From Dama dama (Eukaryota; Chordata; Mammalia; Artiodactyla; Cervidae), in contig NC_083701.1 in NCBI RefSeq assembly GCF_033118175.1, forward strand, positions 51,411,001 through 51,475,000: a stretch of DNA of 64,000 bases, in the 5' to 3' direction. A program made the position numbers and the translations under genes. This document shows positions 12,600-23,886 of the stretch, one piece after another. Position 1 is the first letter of the stretch. Each line of letters opens with the position of its first letter. The notes beneath the pieces were generated by a model. That model worked only from the letters and a program-made list of their open reading frames with translations, was not told the origin of the DNA and did not search any database.

Positions 12600-13000
12600 T
12601 ACTTATATTTCTAGATCATCATGCAACATTTTAAATAAGTCTTCAAGAGCACCACTTTCTTCTTGCCCTTCTCCTATTCCAAAGCTTTTCACAATTATCT
12701 ATAACTTACTAGCTAAAGTACAAACCTCTTTGTCATTTAAGCTTTGTAGAATTCTGCCTCAGATTGCATTTCCAACTCATTGTCTCCCTTTCACTATGTA
12801 TACCTTCTGCTTCATTTAAAATTTAAAACACACATTCCTGAGGCCACAAGTTCCTCCAACATTCACCTTTCCTATTTAAATTTTATCTGTCCTTCAGAGA
12901 CTACTTCAAATCTTTCTGTAGCAAGCCCAGTCTTTAAGAAATCATCTGTTAATGGCATCGACATTTCTCTTTGGTCCTATTTGTGAATGTACTCATCTTT
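12600..13000. repeat. Possible L2-like relic
   Basis: A pyrimidine-rich block with 'ctgtccttcagagactactt' followed by 'caaatctttctgtagcaagc' resembles the region upstream of the L2 3' end. It is too diverged for a confident call. Confidence 0.35.
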
Positions 13001-13039
13001 CACAACGCTTCAATCTAGTGGCTGGTTTAGGAAGGATTA

Positions 13040-13185
13040 CAATGCAGTGGTTAAAAGATCAAGTACTTTTGGATCTCACAGTACTGATTGAAATCCAAGT
13101 TCTACTACTTTCATATAATCTTGGAAAAAAGGAAAAGGGGTTTAACAACTCTGAGCATCATAATTATTCACCCATAACCTAAACT
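13040..13185 (+). repeat. MIR SINE relic
   Basis: The tRNA-like start 'aatgcagtggttaaaagatc', a diverged B-box region and a later 'ggggtttaacaactctgagc' match the order of the MIR consensus. Confidence 0.65.
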
Positions 13186-13383
13186 AATACACTAGAACAT
13201 TGCTTTCAAACCTCAACTCAATTCCCTTCTCAATTCCCTCCGAAAGAAGCTTCAAGGATCATGACAGCATGAAATGTTTGCTTTCTTCTCCAAGTTTCTG
13301 GAATGATGATTTTGTCATTTACAATTATTTTGGCATTTATTCTTTTGATATTAGTTTTACCTTTTATTTCATTTAAATAAACC

Positions 13384-13562
13384 AGTATTTACTGAACGTG
13401 TGCTATATTTCAGCACTGTGCTATACAATTTATCTACAGTACAGTAGTTGGTAAAATGGTTTCATGAATGAAAAAACTGAAGGCAAAATAAGTCATTCAG
13501 GGTTACACAGCTTCTTAAAGGCTAGGGTTTCAAACCCATGTCTGTATGAATTTTGTGATCAC
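13384..13562 (-). repeat. MIR SINE relic
   Basis: The blocks 'tatttactgaacgtgtgcta', 'cagcactgtgctatacaatt', 'gaatgaaaaaactgaaggca' and 'gggtttcaaacccatgtctg' match the reverse complement of MIR in order. Confidence 0.7.
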
Positions 13563-13752
13563 TATTTTTTGTTTAATGCCTTATTTTACCAAAATGACTG
13601 TACCTCCCATAAGAAGTCTAAAATATAGTAATGATAGAGTTGAGTCATTTCATGACTTAACAGTCTTTTAGAACCCAAACTCCCTCCATCTCTTCATATC
13701 ACCATAATTGGCTTTTTGATATGGTCTCTCTCATACTGTCCATCCTCTCTCT

Positions 13753-13835
13753 GGGGAATTTCACGGACAAAGGAGCCTGGCGAGCTGCAGTCCACGGGGC
13801 CTCAAAGAGTCGGACACGACTGAGGAACTACCACC
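13753..13835 (+). mobile_element. Bov-tA SINE, short 3' fragment
   Basis: Only the terminal part remains: 'caaaggagcctggcgagctg' through 'agagtcggacacgactgagg'. It is low in divergence, so this is probably a 5'-truncated insertion. Confidence 0.88.
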
Positions 13836-14093
13836 ACCTCTTAATATGTGTTCACTTCTTTATCAGTACATTACTGCTTAGACAAGATTGTTTAGGAGTT
13901 CCAAGTGAACATTTTATTACTGCAACTTCTTTTTTATAACAAGTAAGAAAGCCTTTCTCAGAAGTCCCTTTCTCTCCTGCAATTTCCTTTCCTTAGAAAT
14001 AAGAAAGCCTTTTCAGGAGACTCTTTATCAGAGTTTATTCTCATATCTCCTTAACTAGAAATTAATCATGTGCTGCTACCAATTCTGTCTAAT

Positions 14094-14265
14094 GCATTGA
14101 TTATCAATCATGTCTGCATGTTAGACTGACATGGAAGTTCTCTGCTACAAATCCGTGTGACCTAGTTCAAAATAATTAAATTAGAATCTCTGATGCTAGG
14201 GCCAAGGCATTATCAATTTTAAAAAGTACCCAGGTGATTCCAATGTACAGTCTAGCCTGTTTCTG
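14094..14265 (+). repeat. MER20-like hAT-Charlie DNA transposon relic
   Basis: The internal blocks 'ttagaatctctgatgctagg' and 'aagtacccaggtgattccaa' fit MER20, a non-autonomous DNA transposon of early placental mammals. The left half is weakly conserved. Confidence 0.5.
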
Positions 14266-17200
14266 GACTACTCTGGGGCCTGGACATAGCAGCAATTGTG
14301 GCAGATGGAGGATAAACAACTAAATAATATGCAGGCTCTACCAGAATGAGAGGAGTGGGGCAGGGGGGAAATAAAATGAATTAACAATCAAAATATCTCC
14401 TACATATTATTAAGTGTTTGTCTTTGCAAACATTTAGAATAATATTAAAATTAGAAATGGGTGTTTTTATTTTTCCTTCAAATAAATTATTGATTTTGCT
14501 TGATACAAGGTGCTAAATCCATTCCATTTATTTGCATATATTTATAGGTGTTGCAGTGTGCCAAAGTTATTGGGGAAAGAGACTTCTGGCCTTCAGAAAA
14601 CCTTCTAAATAAAGCTACAGGATGTTCTTCTCACACAGAAAGCTATACTGCTCTTCTACACTTTGGCACTTGGGTACCAGTGATAACCAATTATATTAAC
14701 TTTCATTGCTTACCTACTGTGTGACTGACCTTTTGAAAATCAAGGGAAGTAGTAAACCTCTCACAGCATCTTCTTTTAATCTTGTTTCTACAGGATTTTG
14801 TTGCAGACTCTCTGGCTAGCAGAGTGACTATAAAGTTTCCTCTAGGGAGTTACTCAAAATTGCAAATATAATTCTTATTTCTGGGCAATGCAGACTAATT
14901 ACTATTCTAATTTTCAGTGTTTTCATAACTAGTACTTCTCTTAGGTGATTCTATGGAAATCTTAGGAGAGGCATTGCTATTTCATAATCTGTTGAGATCC
15001 ATTCCTCTGGTTATTCTTGGTACTGAATATGAGTACTTTTGATTATAAAGACCAGCTGAGCCACAAGGGAAGCCCATAAAGACACCAAGTTTTGTTATAA
15101 AGACATAATGTGGAAGATAATTAAAATGCATATTAGGTCACTGATCATACAAATATTTCATATCTAAATGTTTGAAATTTAGGGTTGTTGTTAACATAAT
15201 ACCATTACTTCTCCGCATTCCTCATAATTTTTAGTGTTTCACAAGTTCAAGTAACTGCAAATTTTGACTACTAGCAGTATTTTCTCTAAAGCATCATTGA
15301 CATTAGGATACCCTATGAAAAAATTGTTTATTCCTTTGTTACATTATTTCTCACTGAGATGGCATTTAAGATTTTAAGTTTTAAAAAATTAAACAGCAAA
15401 AAATTATTTTAAAAAATTAGTTTAAACAGTAAGTTAGATGCTCCAGGTACTACCTAATTACATAAAGAACCTTGTCTTTAGAGTGTTAAAGGTATTTTTG
15501 CCTCCAAGTTCAAGGACTGGACACTGGTACTCACTATATCCTCAAAGGCAACAGCAAACTCCCAAGGCAGAGATCATAAAGTACAAATTGGCTTTTAATC
15601 CCGAATCAAGTTTACTTTGGTCTCTATTCTCTTGAGTAAACAAGTAAGATTTTGTCTACAAAAATAAAATTAAAACAGAGAGGACAAAATTTGATACCTG
15701 TATGAGACTCTCTGGAGACTTGTTATCAGCAACTATGAAATGGTATCATTTTCATTATTTTCTCCATTAGAAAAACATTTATTCTCTTTGTATACTCTCT
15801 AGGAAACTCCAGCAGAGAGTCACAGTTTTTCATTTCTTCATGGATGATATTTACCCTAGAAAACTGAATGACTTTACTGTCTCTACATTGGTTAGAAAGA
15901 ATAATAAAGATTCAACAAGATGTTTTGAAAAGAACTCAAGAAGTACTAGATCTTTGACAATTTATATGACTAGAGGAACTCTAGAAATATAGTACAAATA
16001 GACTTATTGTTACTACTTGAGTGATGGGATGGTTAATTAATTCATTCAGTAACACTGAGTATGTAATTTGGTCTAGGTTAAATTTTATTTAGAAATATAG
16101 AGGAAAGATAAAGAGTAAAGGGGTCTATTTTTCTACAGCTATATTAGATTAATGCACTGCCACATTTAGACTGGACTTAGACAGTCATTTAGTTCAGAGT
16201 TTGGCATAAAAAAATGGCCAGTGGTCCCAACCCAGATCACTGAACTTTAACTTGTTGGTACAAGCCATGTCCATTTATTTACTTATTGTCTATGGCTCCT
16301 CTCTGCTATAATGGCAGAAGTGACTAGTTGCAACAGAGAACCTATGTTCTAAAAAGCCCAAATTATTTATAATTGACCATTTACCAAAAAGAAAAAAAAA
16401 ATACTGACTCTTAGTCTAGTCTATTCGTTAGTCCAAAATATGTTACTCAGTGTGAGATTTATACATAGACAGCTCAGAAGTGAGCCTAGAATTTTAGACA
16501 TCACTTTATGGCATTGCACTCTTGAGCTCCTTTCTCTTTGCAATTCCCTAAGATTACCCAGCTCCTTGGAGCCTCCTTTTCTATATGGTTTTCTATCCAG
16601 AAAGCTGGGGCTTTAGTTTCTATATTGTACCATAAATTTCCTATGACTATGTCTGATACTAGAGCTTAATGGTAGGAAGATGGAGAGAGAAAAAAGAAAA
16701 GCAATGAAAATTTGCCTGTGCTCTTGGTACTGGCGAGGAGAAAGTATTCCTGTCTTAGAATATTAAGCGCTTGCCTGGTTGTTGCTGCTGTCATCCTTAC
16801 CATTGCCACTTGTGCTGCCATGATAGTACCAGAGAGCTGGAGCAGGAAAAAGGATAAACCTCAGAGTAGTCCCCCACTCTCACTGGCTGACCTTTAGGAG
16901 TCCTGTTTTCTGATTCTGAGACCACAAAGTGAGGATTTTCCTGAAGTCCTTTCTCTTCTCACCTGGAGTACATATCTGGGTGTCTGGATGCCTACCACTG
17001 ACTCTGGACTTGGCAATATGGGTTAGGGGCAGGGGTAATTGGGAGATTCTCTGCAGGTTTGGCTTTATGTCAGATTTTTGCCTTCTTTTCCAAGCCTCTT
17101 CAAATACGACTTCTCGGAGTCCTCATATAACTGCTCCTGAATTCTGCCACGTTTATATTCATTGAGAGAGACAGGGTAGATAGAGGGCATTTAGTCTATC

Positions 17201-17851
17201 TTGCCAAAGGACCAGAACCATTCTAACAAGGTTATTTTCATGTCTAGATGACATTTGTAGAGGATCACATACCAACACCCTATAAATGACTGGTATATTT
17301 ACTTTTTCTCTTACAGGGCATCTGCCAAGCTTCTATTCCTCATCCCCCAAATTCCAACATGCTTGATTAGGAAAAAGAAAGCCATAACCACATTTCTGAA
17401 ACAATTCTCCAGTCTCAAATAGACTGAATGCTATTTAATCTTCTTAAAGCATTTGTAAAATATATTTCTGGGTCTTAACTCTTCCTTGAAAATATCTAGT
17501 TTCATATTATCCCAGAATGTATATTTGTCTTAAATGCATTTATCCTAATAGTCCAAATATATAATTACTTAAAATGAACTATACTAAGTTGATTTTCCCT
17601 TCCTTGGAAAAATGCTTTTTCATCTTTGGAGGGATTTTTCAGTAGCATTTGTTCCAAATAGCATATTTAGTTCTCATTATCTTGTGGTAAATGAGAGGGT
17701 AACAGGCAGGAAGGCCAGGGGTTTCCAAACGGAGGAAATAGGCTGCAAGTGTCAGACATTTTTATCTCTCTTTAGCGGCAGGAGGAAACAAACTAGAGAT
17801 TTTTTTTTTCCTTCTCTATACAAATTTAAAAGGAGGTTTCTCTTAAAATGC
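14266..17851. other. Mostly single-copy sequence
   Basis: No host gene is recognised. A 25-bp scrap of SINE head in reverse ('ctgagccacaagggaagccc') lies at 15055-15076. The interval 16690-17170 is somewhat richer in G+C and has short open frames, but it lacks recognisable protein similarity. MIR-age repeats may be present but cannot be called. Confidence 0.45.
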
Positions 17852-18233
17852 TGTGTTGCCATGACACCTGGTTTCACCTGAAGCTAACTATTCTCAAACC
17901 TTGAGTTAACCAATACATTTTTCTTATGGAATTATTTATCTTAAAGCTATGTTAATGTGCTATGCATTTACCCCAGACTCTAAGGTCCGCCAAATGGCTC
18001 AAACTACTTGACAAACCAATATGTTATACTCAGGTAATGTTCCCCTAATCTATGTAAATGAAACTATTTGTGTGGTAATCTGCCCTTCTACAAGATTCAA
18101 GTCAATCTTTTTATGGCCTGGGATGAATTATCTGGTGCCAAAATTATCACAAAATGCAACTTATGGATGAGGGGCCTGGTGCCATTCTGAATTTTAAGAC
18201 ATTCCTTTCTTTTCATTAAAGACTGCGAGTGAC

Positions 18234-18240
18234 TATATAA
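18234..18240 (+). promoter_or_regulatory. TATA box of the solo LTR
   Basis: TATATAA lies about 88 bp upstream of the LTR polyadenylation signal, as expected at a U3/R boundary. Present-day activity cannot be judged from sequence. Confidence 0.55.
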
Positions 18241-18327
18241 CATCCAGCTAAAGACTAGCAGGGGGCTACTCTTTCTGCCCCCTTCTGATGCCTATGTCAG
18301 AAGCTTTCTCTATCTCCTTTACACTTT

Positions 18328-18333
18328 AATAAA
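18328..18333 (+). terminator. Polyadenylation signal of the solo LTR
   Basis: AATAAA in the R region of the LTR, followed by a T-rich stretch and then the U5-like sequence. Confidence 0.6.
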
Positions 18334-18447
18334 ACTTTATTACACAAAAGCTCTGAGCGATCCAGCCTCGTCTCTGGCCCAGGATTGAATTTGTCTCCTC
18401 CAGAGGCCAAGAATCCCAGCATCTTATCGTTCAGCAACAACCTTTCA

Positions 18448-19075
18448 GTAAGGACCTAGAGTATTCTAAAATCTTATGTAATTGACAAACCAGAGAAGAA
18501 AACATCAAGAGGTCCACACAGATAACACTGATATAGTCGTAGTTTAAGAAACAATATATGACATGATCTAGAACGTGCCATCAATAAAAGTAATTCAGGA
18601 CATAAGCATCTCGAGTGCCTATTTTGATAAAAACTAGAAGGAAATTTAAAACAATAAACTGCTCTGTCCCAGAACACATAGAAAATAAGTACTCAGTCTA
18701 TGTATCAGGTCACTATATTTTCATTTCAGTATATTGTCCTTTACTAAACTTTCCATTATGATCTTCAGTAGTCTACCTGTTTCTAATTTATAATTTGAAG
18801 GATTATAATTATTTCTACTATAGGTTTAGAAAGCTAGTGAAAGCAGAGCATAGTTTCATTGTTCAGTTAAAACTAATTTTTTACGTTTAATCTGAAAATA
18901 ATTCTGCCAGACAAAAGAAAAAAATAGAACAATTAGCTGTCAATTAAAGACAATTTTAATAATTTACAAAGAGTCTAGTCAGTAATATCAGAGTCACAAA
19001 ATTACTAAAGAAATATCTAGTGCTTACATTCTTACTGATTTTAAATTAAACATACCTGTGTTTTCCAGTGTATCG
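18448..19075. other. AT-rich sequence, nothing recognised
   Basis: No repeat or coding signal is recognised. The minus-strand frame at 18474-18677 has no support. Confidence 0.45.
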
Positions 19076-19150
19076 TTGTCATTGTTATTCAGTCACCAAG
19101 TCGTGTTGGACTCTTTGTGACCCCATGGGCTGTAGCATGCCAGATTCCTT
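19076..19150 (-). mobile_element. Bov-tA / BovB 3'-end fragment
   Basis: 'ttattcagtcaccaagtcgt' and 'gaccccatgggctgtagcat' are the reverse of the shared Bov-tA/BovB 3' terminus. It is too short to tell the two apart. Confidence 0.75.
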
Positions 19151-19289
19151 GCTAAACTCTCAATCCAATTGATATTAGTACTCTAAAATATGAACTCCAT
19201 ATTAAGTTAAATTGTCAGCATAATTAGCTGAAGATGGAATTGAAAAAGGATAAATACTTATTAAATGAAAGGCTACATATATAAAATTA

Positions 19290-20974
19290 ACTGAAAATGG
19301 ACAAAGAAACTATACTCAAAACTTAAAAGTAAAAAGGACAGATATGGCAAGAACCTAAAAAAAGCAGAAGAGATTAAGAAGAAGTTGCAAGAATATACAG
19401 AAGAAATTACAAAAAAAATATCTTATGACCCAGATAACCACAATGGTGTGGTCACTCACCTAGAGCCAGACACCATGAAGTGTGAAGTCAAGTGGGCCTT
19501 AGGAAGCATTATTATGAACAAAGCTAGAAGAGGTGGTGTAATTCCAGGTGAGCTAGTTCAAATGCTGAAGGATGATGCTCTTAAAGTGCTGCACTCAACA
19601 TGTTAGCAAATTTGGAAAACTCAGCAATGGCCACAGGATTGGAAGAGATGTTTTCATTCCAATCACAAAGAAGGGCAATGCCAAGAATATTCAAACTACT
19701 GTATGATTTCACTCATTTTACATGATAGCAAGGTATTATTCAAAATCCTTCAAGCTAGGCTTTAACAGTACATGAACTGAGAATTTCCAGATGTACAAGC
19801 TAGATTTAGAAAATGCAGAAGAACCAGATATCAAATTACCAATATCCACTGGATCACAGAGAAAGCAAGGGGATTCTGGAAAAAGACCCACTTCACTGAT
19901 GACGCTAAAGGCTTTCACTGTGTGGATCACAACAAACTGTGGTATATTTTTGAAATGAGAATACCAGGCCACGTCACCTGCCTCCTGAGAAACCTGTATG
20001 CAGTTCAAGAAGCAAAAGTTAGAACCAGACATGGAACAATGAACTGGTTCAAAATTGGGAAAGGAGTATGTCAAGGCTATATATTGTCACCCTGCTTATT
20101 TAGGTTATATGCAGAGTACATCAAGTGCAATGTTGGGTGGGATGAATCACAAGCTGGAATCAAGATTGCCAGGAGAAATATCAATAACCTTAGATATGCA
20201 GAGGACACCACCCTTATGGCAAAAAGTAAAGAGGAACCAAAAAGGCTCTTGATGAAAGTGAAAGAAGGAAGTGAAAATCTAGTTCAAAACTCAACATTCA
20301 AAAAACTAAGATCATGGCATCCAGCCTCATCATTTCATGGCAAATAGATGGGGAAAAATGGAAACAGTGACAGACTTCATTTTCTTGGGCTCCAGAATCA
20401 CTGCAGATGTTGACTGCAGCCATGAAATTAAAAGTTGCTTGCTCTTTGGGAAAAGAAAGCTATGACAGACCTAGACAGCATATTAAAAAGCAGAGACATC
20501 ACTTTGCTGACATAAGTCTTTATAGTCCAAGCTATGGTTTTCCAGTAGTCATGTTTGGATGTGAGAGCTGGACCATAAAGAAGGCTGAACACCGAATTGA
20601 TGCTTTTGAATTCTGGTGCTGAAGAACATTCTTGAGAGTTTCTTGGACAGCAAGGAGATCAAACCAGTCAATCCTAAAGGAAATCAACCCTAAGTATTCA
20701 TTGGAAAGACTGATGCTGAAACTGAAGCTCCAATACTTTGTCTACTGATGCAAGGAGCCGACTAATGGGAAAAGACTCTGATTTTGGGAAGGATTGAGGG
20801 AAGGAGAAGGATGACAGATGACGAGATGGTTGGATGGCATCACCAACTCAATGGACATGAATCTGAGTAAACTCTGGGAGTTGGCAATGGACAGGGAGGC
20901 TTGGCCTGCTGCAGTCCATGGGGTCGCGAAGAGTCAGACACGACTGAGCGACTGAACTGAACTGAACTGAACTG
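19290..20974 (+). mobile_element. BovB (RTE LINE), 5'-truncated, decayed
   Basis: Begins in the endonuclease-RT linker and runs through the RT domain to the (actga)n terminus at about 20951-20974. The open piece at 19922-20347 (141 codons) covers the RT palm, but the catalytic box reads YAED instead of YADD, so one of the two adjacent metal-binding aspartates has become glutamate. Stops and frame changes occur elsewhere. The open frame at 20407-20622 is the following ORF2 segment. Confidence 0.93.
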
Positions 20975-21143
20975 AGAGTAGGAAGAGAAGGGGGAGACAA
21001 AGGATGAGATCTTGTATGCCATCATCAACTCAATGGATATGAGTTTGAGCTAACTCCAGGAAATAGTGAAGGATAGGGAAGCCTGGTGTGCTGTGGTCCA
21101 TGGTGTCACAAAGAGTCAGACATGACTGAATGACTGAACAATG
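20975..21143 (+). mobile_element. Second copy of the BovB 3' end, head-to-tail with the preceding BovB
   Basis: Starting at 'agtaggaagagaaggg', about 165 bp repeat the same terminal BovB region that ends just before it (compare 20795-20974). It ends at 'agagtcagacatgactgaat'. It differs from the first copy at many positions, so it is not a recent tandem duplication. Confidence 0.85.
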
Positions 21144-22094
21144 TACCCTTGAAAGTTATCTAACCTACTGTTCACTCCAGTTGCTTTTCTTAAATGTATC
21201 CCAAAGTAACACTCAAAATTTGGTCCAAGCTTCATTTAAAAAATGTTTATTAGTGAAATACATAGTACGTTTTACTGTAGTGGCTATAGTGGCTTCCACT
21301 CTTCTGACAAGTAAAATTTACCATATTGTACTAAATCCTGTTGGTACATATTGGTTTATTCTATACTGTGTGGGCTATATTGAGCAATTCTAGTACTCTT
21401 TCCATGCCATAAAAGCTCAAATTCTTATGGGATAAAAGGGACAAAAATGGCATCTTTTGGGTGACAAAGATTTGATCATCTTGGTCACACTGTCATTCCA
21501 AATACAAATTTAAGTAGATGTTTGTATTATTTTGTCTAATGCACAGTGCTATTGAAGTTTAAGTTAAATTAGTTTATTACACTTTGGAGACACACACACA
21601 AATACATTCTCAGAATGTATAGAAGATATATTGTTATGAAATGAAGAGCTTGTGCTTTTTCTTACATTTATAGTCTGGAAAAGTACTGGTGATCCAAAAT
21701 GTTTAAATCCTCATGGTTTAAGCATATTCCTGAGATTAGAGAAGTGGCTTTGCCTGAAATGAATACTCTGAGGTAGGACGATTTCCTATCTTTCCTAAAA
21801 TACCTGAGTGAGTTAAATTTTGAGGACAGAAGAAAAAGCAGGGAAGGAAAAGTTCAAAGCAAAGACATATACAAAAGAGGCAGAGGGGAGACCACATAAA
21901 AAAATGAAAAATATAGGGAAATAATATAAAGATATAGAGGGAAATAAATTCCTTACTTTTTACTTATCTACATATTTATAATTCAGAAAAACAATATATT
22001 CCAAGTATTAATAAAAGGAAATTAACATCATAAAAATTTAGGTCTTTCCTCTACTTTTTGAGCTGCAAACTTGTTGTCTTTTTATAGACATAAC
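21144..22094. other. AT-rich sequence, nothing recognised
   Basis: No repeat family is recognised. The 87-codon frame at 21130-21393 begins in the BovB tail and has no recognisable similarity. Confidence 0.45.
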
Positions 22095-22710
22095 TAAAAT
22101 CCAAGACAACCTAGACAGCATATTAAAAAACAGAGACATTACTTTGCCAACAAAGGTCCATCTAATCAAAAAAGCTATGGTTTTTTCAGTAATAATGTAT
22201 GGATGTGAGAGTTATACCATAAAAAAAAACTGAGTGCTGAGGAATTGATGCTTTTGAACTGTGGTGTTGGAGAAGACCCTTGAGAGCCCCTTGGACAGTA
22301 AGGAGATCCAACCAGTCCATCCTAAAGGAAATCAGTCCTGAATATTCATTGGAAGGACTGATGCTGAAGCTGAAACTCCAATACTTTGGCCAATTGATGT
22401 GAAGAACTGACTCATTTGAAAAGACCCTGATGTTGGGAAAGATTAAAGGCAAAAGGAGAAGGGGATGACAGAGGATGAGATGGCTGGATAGCATCACCAA
22501 CCCTATGGCTATGAGTTTGAGCAAGTTCTGGGAGTTGGTGATAAACAGGGAAGTCTGGCGTGCTGCAGATCATAGGGTTGCAAAGAGTCGGACACTACTG
22601 AGCGACTGAACTGAACCGAAACTCCAGGAGATAGTGAAGGCAGGGAAGCTTGGCATGCTGTAGTCCATGGGGTCACAAAGAGTCGGACGTGACTTAGAGA
22701 CTGAACAATA
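22095..22710 (+). mobile_element. BovB 3' fragment (ART2-like) with extra 3'-end copy
   Basis: Starts at 'caacctagacagcatattaa' and runs through the C-terminal part of ORF2 to the 'gactgagcgactgaactgaa' terminus at about 22612. A second partial copy of the last 90 bp follows (22616-22710). The start point matches the copy at 32725, which suggests a defined short family rather than random truncation. Confidence 0.9.
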
Positions 22711-22715
22711 ATGAA

Positions 22716-23880
22716 TAAAGTAAAAAAACTTCAAAGAAAATATAGTAGAAGCTTTTGTGGCTTGGGTTGCACAAAGAATTCTTGCAACCAAAAGCTTAAT
22801 ATATAAAGGAAAAGTGGATAAGTTTGATGCCATCAAAATTAAAAATTTCTTGTTTTCTAAAGGTAACTGTTCAGAGAATGAAAAGGTAAACCACACACGG
22901 GGTGAAAATATTTGCAAAAGCAAATATCTGATAAAAGACGTGTGTCAGGGATATATAAATAGCACTCAAAACACAAACGTTAAAAGAATAAAAGAATAAA
23001 TTTTTGTTGTGAAGTAATTAGCCTCCAACTAATAAAAATAATTGGAAAAAAAAAAAGAATAAATTTTTTCCAATATAAAGTTGGCAAGAATTTTTAATAG
23101 ATACTTCAAAGAACATATAGGACTGGAGAATAGGCACATGAAAAGGTGTCATCACTAATCAATAGGAATATTCACATTAAGCTAAAATTTGGTTTATTAA
23201 ACATCTGTTAGAATTATAAAATGAAAATTATATCAAGTGCAGGCAAAAATGTGGAATGACTATACCTTCTATACACTACTGGCGGGGATATAAAATGGAA
23301 CCACTTAAGATAAGTAGTTTCCTAAAAATTTACACATAACCTACTGTATCATTTAACTTTTAAACTCTTAGGTAGTGACCCAAAAGAATGGAAAGCATAA
23401 TCCATACAAATATTTATGAACAAATGTTGAAAGCAGCATTATTTATATTAACCAAAAACTAGGAATAAATCAAACTTTCATTAACAGGTCAATGGATAAA
23501 CAAGCTGTGGTATATCCATATAATGGAATACAACTAAGCAATGAAAAGAATGTTTGATGAATATGAATGTTTATGGATGAATCTAAACAACATGATGAAT
23601 CTCAGAATAACTATACTGAATGAGAGCCACCAAAAAACAGAAGGTGTTCCATTTATAATTTTTATATATAAAATTTTAGAAAGTGCAAATTACTGTATTG
23701 TGACAAACGTAGAGCAATAGTTAGATGGATATGAGGAGGGTAAAAGAGAATCTGATAGCTGAAATTTTCAAGGAGCACATGGAAAATTTTGAGAGTAATA
23801 TACATATTCATATTTTGATGGTAGTAATGATTTTACAAGTATACATATGTATGTCTAAACGTATCATGTTGTAAGACTTC
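22716..23880 (+). mobile_element. Ancient L1 (L1M-type) 3' portion
   Basis: The open piece 22757-22999 encodes a stretch resembling the region of L1 ORF2p just before the Cys-rich end ('SLIYKGKVDKFDAIKIKNFL'). It continues with decayed ORF2 C-terminal sequence ('caatggataaacaagctgtg', then 'tggaatacaactaagcaatg') and L1-like 3' UTR. It is far more diverged than the L1-BT at 45907. A tiny younger L1-BT tail is inserted in it. Confidence 0.8.
22991..23068 (+). mobile_element. Ultra-short L1-BT insertion with 15-bp TSD
   Basis: The inserted piece (23006-23053) consists only of the last ~35 bp of the L1-BT 3' UTR ('gaagtaattagcctccaact' plus 'aataaaaa') and an A tail. Direct repeats 'aaagaataaattttt' at 22991-23005 and 23054-23068 flank it. 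It interrupts the older L1. Confidence 0.88.
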
Positions 23881-23886
23881 AACAGG

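Larger units (their letters stand above)
17852..18447 (+). mobile_element. Solo LTR of an endogenous retrovirus
   Basis: A roughly 595-bp block with ordered LTR signals: a U3-like region, a TATA box at 18234-18240, AATAAA at 18328-18333, a U5-like pyrimidine-rich region and a terminal CA at 18446-18447. No primer-binding site follows and no gag, pol or env remnant is found on either side, so this is a solo LTR or an isolated remnant. The wording of the R-U5 part resembles ruminant class I (gamma-like) LTRs. The left boundary is uncertain and no TSD was found. Confidence 0.7.

Noticed and set aside
20951..20978. Short tandem (actga)n repeat, also at 26413-26433 and 61595-61612
   Set aside because: This is the normal BovB 3' terminal repeat, not a CRISPR or minisatellite array.
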